Shown here piece by piece: positions 62,226-64,000 of a DNA stretch of 64,000 nucleotides. The stretch comes from Microbacterium stercoris (GTDB lineage Bacteria > Actinomycetota > Actinomycetes > Actinomycetales > Microbacteriaceae), in assembly GCF_017592545.1 (NCBI RefSeq), contig NZ_JAGFOA010000002.1, positions 663,924-727,923 on the forward strand. Reading direction: 5' to 3'. The stretch's first letter is position 1; the number at the start of each line of letters is the position of its first letter. The notes beneath the pieces were generated by a model. That model was not told the DNA's origin. It saw nothing but the letters and a program-made list of their open reading frames with translations, and searched no databases. A program made the position numbers and the translations under genes.

Positions 62226-63773
62226 ATGACTGACACCACCACCCCCGATCCCTCTTCTGCGAACGACGACGAGGTCGTGATCGACTCCGCAGCATCAGAT
62301 CTGGTGGATCGGGTGCTCGCGCGCGCCGAGTCCCGCACGGGAGCGCGCGTCTTCGGCACGGCGCAGGCCCTGCAGGATGCGGGCACCATCGGCGACGGAT
62401 CGGCCGACGGCGAGCAGTGGGACCGCGAGGAGCGCGCGTCGCTTCGTCGTGTGCCCGGCCTGTCGACCGAGCTCGAGGACGTCACCGAGGTCGAGTACCG
62501 CCAGCTGCGGCTCGAGAACGTTGTGCTCATCGGCGTCTACTCGCAGGGTTCGCTGGAGGACGCGGAGAACTCGCTGCGCGAGCTCGCCGCCCTCGCCGAG
62601 ACGGCCGGCGCCGTTGTGCTCGACGGCGTGCTGCAGCGACGCCCGCATCCGGATCCGGCCACCTACATCGGCCGCGGCAAGGCCGACGAGCTCAAGGGCA
62701 TCGTCGCCGCCGTGGGCGCGGACACCGTGATCGCCGACACCGAGCTCGCGCCCTCTCAGCGCCGTGCGCTCGAAGACGTCATCAAGGTGAAGGTCATCGA
62801 TCGCACCACCGTGATCCTCGACATCTTCAGCCAGCACGCCAAGAGCCGCGAGGGCAAGGCGCAGGTCGAACTCGCCCAGCTCGAGTACCTGCTGCCGCGT
62901 CTGCGCGGGTGGGGTGAGTCGATGAGCCGCCAGGCGGGTGGCCAGGTCGGCGCCGGCGGCGCGGGCATGGGCTCGCGCGGTCCGGGTGAGACGAAGATCG
63001 AGCTCGATCGCCGCCGCATCCGCACCAAGATGGCACAGCTGCGCAAGCAGATCGCCGGCTTCAAGCCCGCGCGCGAGGCCAAGCGGTCGGAGCGCAAGCG
63101 CAACACGATTCCCTCGGTCGCGATCGCGGGCTACACGAATGCCGGCAAGTCGAGCCTGCTGAACAAGCTCACGAGCGCGGGCGTCCTGGTCGAGAACGCG
63201 CTGTTCGCCACGCTGGACTCCACGGTGCGGCGCACGGAGACGGCGGACGGCCGCACGTACACCCTGGCCGACACCGTGGGCTTCGTGCGCAACCTGCCCC
63301 ACCAGCTCGTCGAGGCCTTCCGCTCGACGCTCGAGGAAGTGGCCGACGCCGACGTCATCGTGCACGTCGTCGACGCTCACCACCCGGATCCCGCGAGCCA
63401 GATCCAGACGGTCCGCGACGTGATGGGCGACGTGGGTGCCCGCGACATCCGCGAGATCATCGTGTTCAACAAGTCCGACCTCGTCGACGACGACACGAAG
63501 ATGGTGCTGCGCGGCCTCGAGCCCAAGGCCGTGTTCGTCTCCTCGCGCACGGGTGAGGGCATCGAGGAGCTGCGGGACGTCATCGAGGCGGCGCTGCCGC
63601 TGCCCGAGATCGAGATCCGTGCTCTCGTGCCCTACGACCGCGGGGAGCTGATCTCTCAGATCCACGAGCAGGGGCACCTGCTGACGCGCTCGCACGAAGA
63701 GGGCGGCACCCTCATCCACGCGCACGTGTCCGAGCGCCTCGCCGCGGCTCTCGAGCCCTACAAGGTCGCCTGA
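62226..63773 (+). CDS. hflX: Ribosome-associated GTPase HflX
   Basis: A 515-residue GTPase that binds and splits stalled 70S ribosomes under stress. The N-terminal HflX domain (about 95-290) contains DPATYIGRGKADELKG and the Gly-rich GGAGMGSRGPGETKIELDRRRI. The G domain starts with G1 GYTNAGKSSLLNK at about 301-313, then G3 DTVGFVRNLP at about 347-356 and G4 NKSDLVDD at about 416-423. The N-terminal about 90 residues are an acidic Ala/Thr-rich extension. GAAAGGC is upstream; an alternative ATG lies four bases earlier in another frame. Its position after dapF is conserved in actinobacteria. Confidence 0.93.
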   Translation: MTDTTTPDPSSANDDEVVIDSAASDLVDRVLARAESRTGARVFGTAQALQDAGTIGDGSADGEQWDREERASLRRVPGLSTELEDVTEVEYRQLRLENVVLIGVYSQGSLEDAENSLRELAALAETAGAVVLDGVLQRRPHPDPATYIGRGKADELKGIVAAVGADTVIADTELAPSQRRALEDVIKVKVIDRTTVILDIFSQHAKSREGKAQVELAQLEYLLPRLRGWGESMSRQAGGQVGAGGAGMGSRGPGETKIELDRRRIRTKMAQLRKQIAGFKPAREAKRSERKRNTIPSVAIAGYTNAGKSSLLNKLTSAGVLVENALFATLDSTVRRTETADGRTYTLADTVGFVRNLPHQLVEAFRSTLEEVADADVIVHVVDAHHPDPASQIQTVRDVMGDVGARDIREIIVFNKSDLVDDDTKMVLRGLEPKAVFVSSRTGEGIEELRDVIEAALPLPEIEIRALVPYDRGELISQIHEQGHLLTRSHEEGGTLIHAHVSERLAAALEPYKVA

Positions 63774-63775
63774 GG

Positions 63776-64000
63776 ATGCGGATCCGACCCTACGCGCCCG
63801 CGGATCGCGACGCGGTCGCACGCGTCTGCCTGCTCACCGCCGACGCCGGATCGGATGCCACCGGCGTCTTCGAGGACGACTCGCTCTGGGCGGAGGTCTT
63901 CGCCCTGCCCTACGTGACCCGCCATCCGGATCTCGCCTTCGTGGTCGAGGATCCGGACGGCGCGGTCGTCGGCTACGTCATCGGCACAGACGACACGGAC
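63776..64000 (+). CDS. GNAT family N-acetyltransferase (partial, runs off the window)
   Basis: The first 75 codons of an acetyltransferase. The start MRIRPYAPADRDAVARVCLL is followed by TADAGSDATGVFEDDSLWAE, then PYVTRHPDLAFVVEDPDG and AVVGYVIGT. This matches GNAT proteins of the group related to the C-terminal domain of bacterial O-GlcNAcase-like enzymes (R-x-C-L-x-T-G-D-A-G-x-D-A-T pattern). The acetyl-CoA motif lies beyond the window end. The ATG is two bases after the hflX stop with GAGG before it, so it is probably co-transcribed with hflX. Confidence 0.82.
   Translation, partial: MRIRPYAPADRDAVARVCLLTADAGSDATGVFEDDSLWAEVFALPYVTRHPDLAFVVEDPDGAVVGYVIGTDDTD

Overview
The window is a high-GC, gene-dense actinobacterial chromosome segment, most likely from the family Microbacteriaceae (a Microbacterium-like organism). 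The grounds are the block ftsK-pgsA-cinA-clgR-DUF3046-recA-recX-miaB-miaA-dapF-hflX, an actinobacterial mixed-clade PfkA, a paired LLM oxidoreductase and FMN reductase of the CE1758/CE1759 type, GTG and TTG starts, and many apparently leaderless genes with a TAnnnT hexamer 6-8 nt before the start codon. This is inference from gene content; no 16S or marker-gene comparison was possible.

Layout. 1-19 kb is core metabolism and transport: pfkA, an S9 oligopeptidase, a Pit phosphate transporter with a small membrane partner, two PfkB sugar kinases, a phosphodiesterase, aspA, a fumarylacetoacetase-fold hydrolase, a PrsW protease, an FKBP, a YceI protein, an MFS exporter, an acyltransferase-SGNH protein, rpsO, surE and a 2OG-Fe(II) oxygenase. 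18.9-24.0 kb is a zinc-uptake locus of the AztABCD type. A divergent aztA/aztB promoter pair shares one Fur/Zur-like dyad, and two different predicted propeller lipoproteins accompany the binding protein AztC. 24-33 kb holds an acyltransferase, an MFS protein, the FMN reductase and LLM oxidoreductase pair, a DedA protein, a MalY-like lyase and a glycosyltransferase fused to an SGNH hydrolase. 33-37.2 kb has pnp, an aldo/keto-reductase-like protein that has lost its catalytic residues, and a histidine phosphatase.

37.2-39.8 kb differs from the rest. Four copies of a nested palindromic repeat are followed by a visibly AT-richer cluster of small minus-strand genes, gene remnants and five copies of a 3'-terminal DNA segment encoding a D-N-P-N-A-like tail. 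It looks like a site of repeated gene gain and decay. From 39.8 kb onward the window is core again: dapB, a phytase-like plus GDPD fusion, thyA-folA-dapA-rnj, ftsK and the recombination, tRNA-modification and diaminopimelate genes. A perfect LexA-type SOS box lies upstream of recA, and a 4 x 24-bp tandem repeat sits between recA and recX.

The genes form several functional groups. dapA, dapB and dapF supply lysine and peptidoglycan precursors. thyA and folA make dTMP and recycle folate. pnp and rnj handle RNA decay. recA, recX, ftsK, cinA and clgR cover DNA repair, segregation and stress. pit and the phytase-GDPD fusion acquire phosphate. aztABCD acquires zinc. Two poly-C/poly-G blocks (39-87 and 26547-26607) look like sequencing or assembly artefacts; the second damages the 3' ends of two convergent genes.
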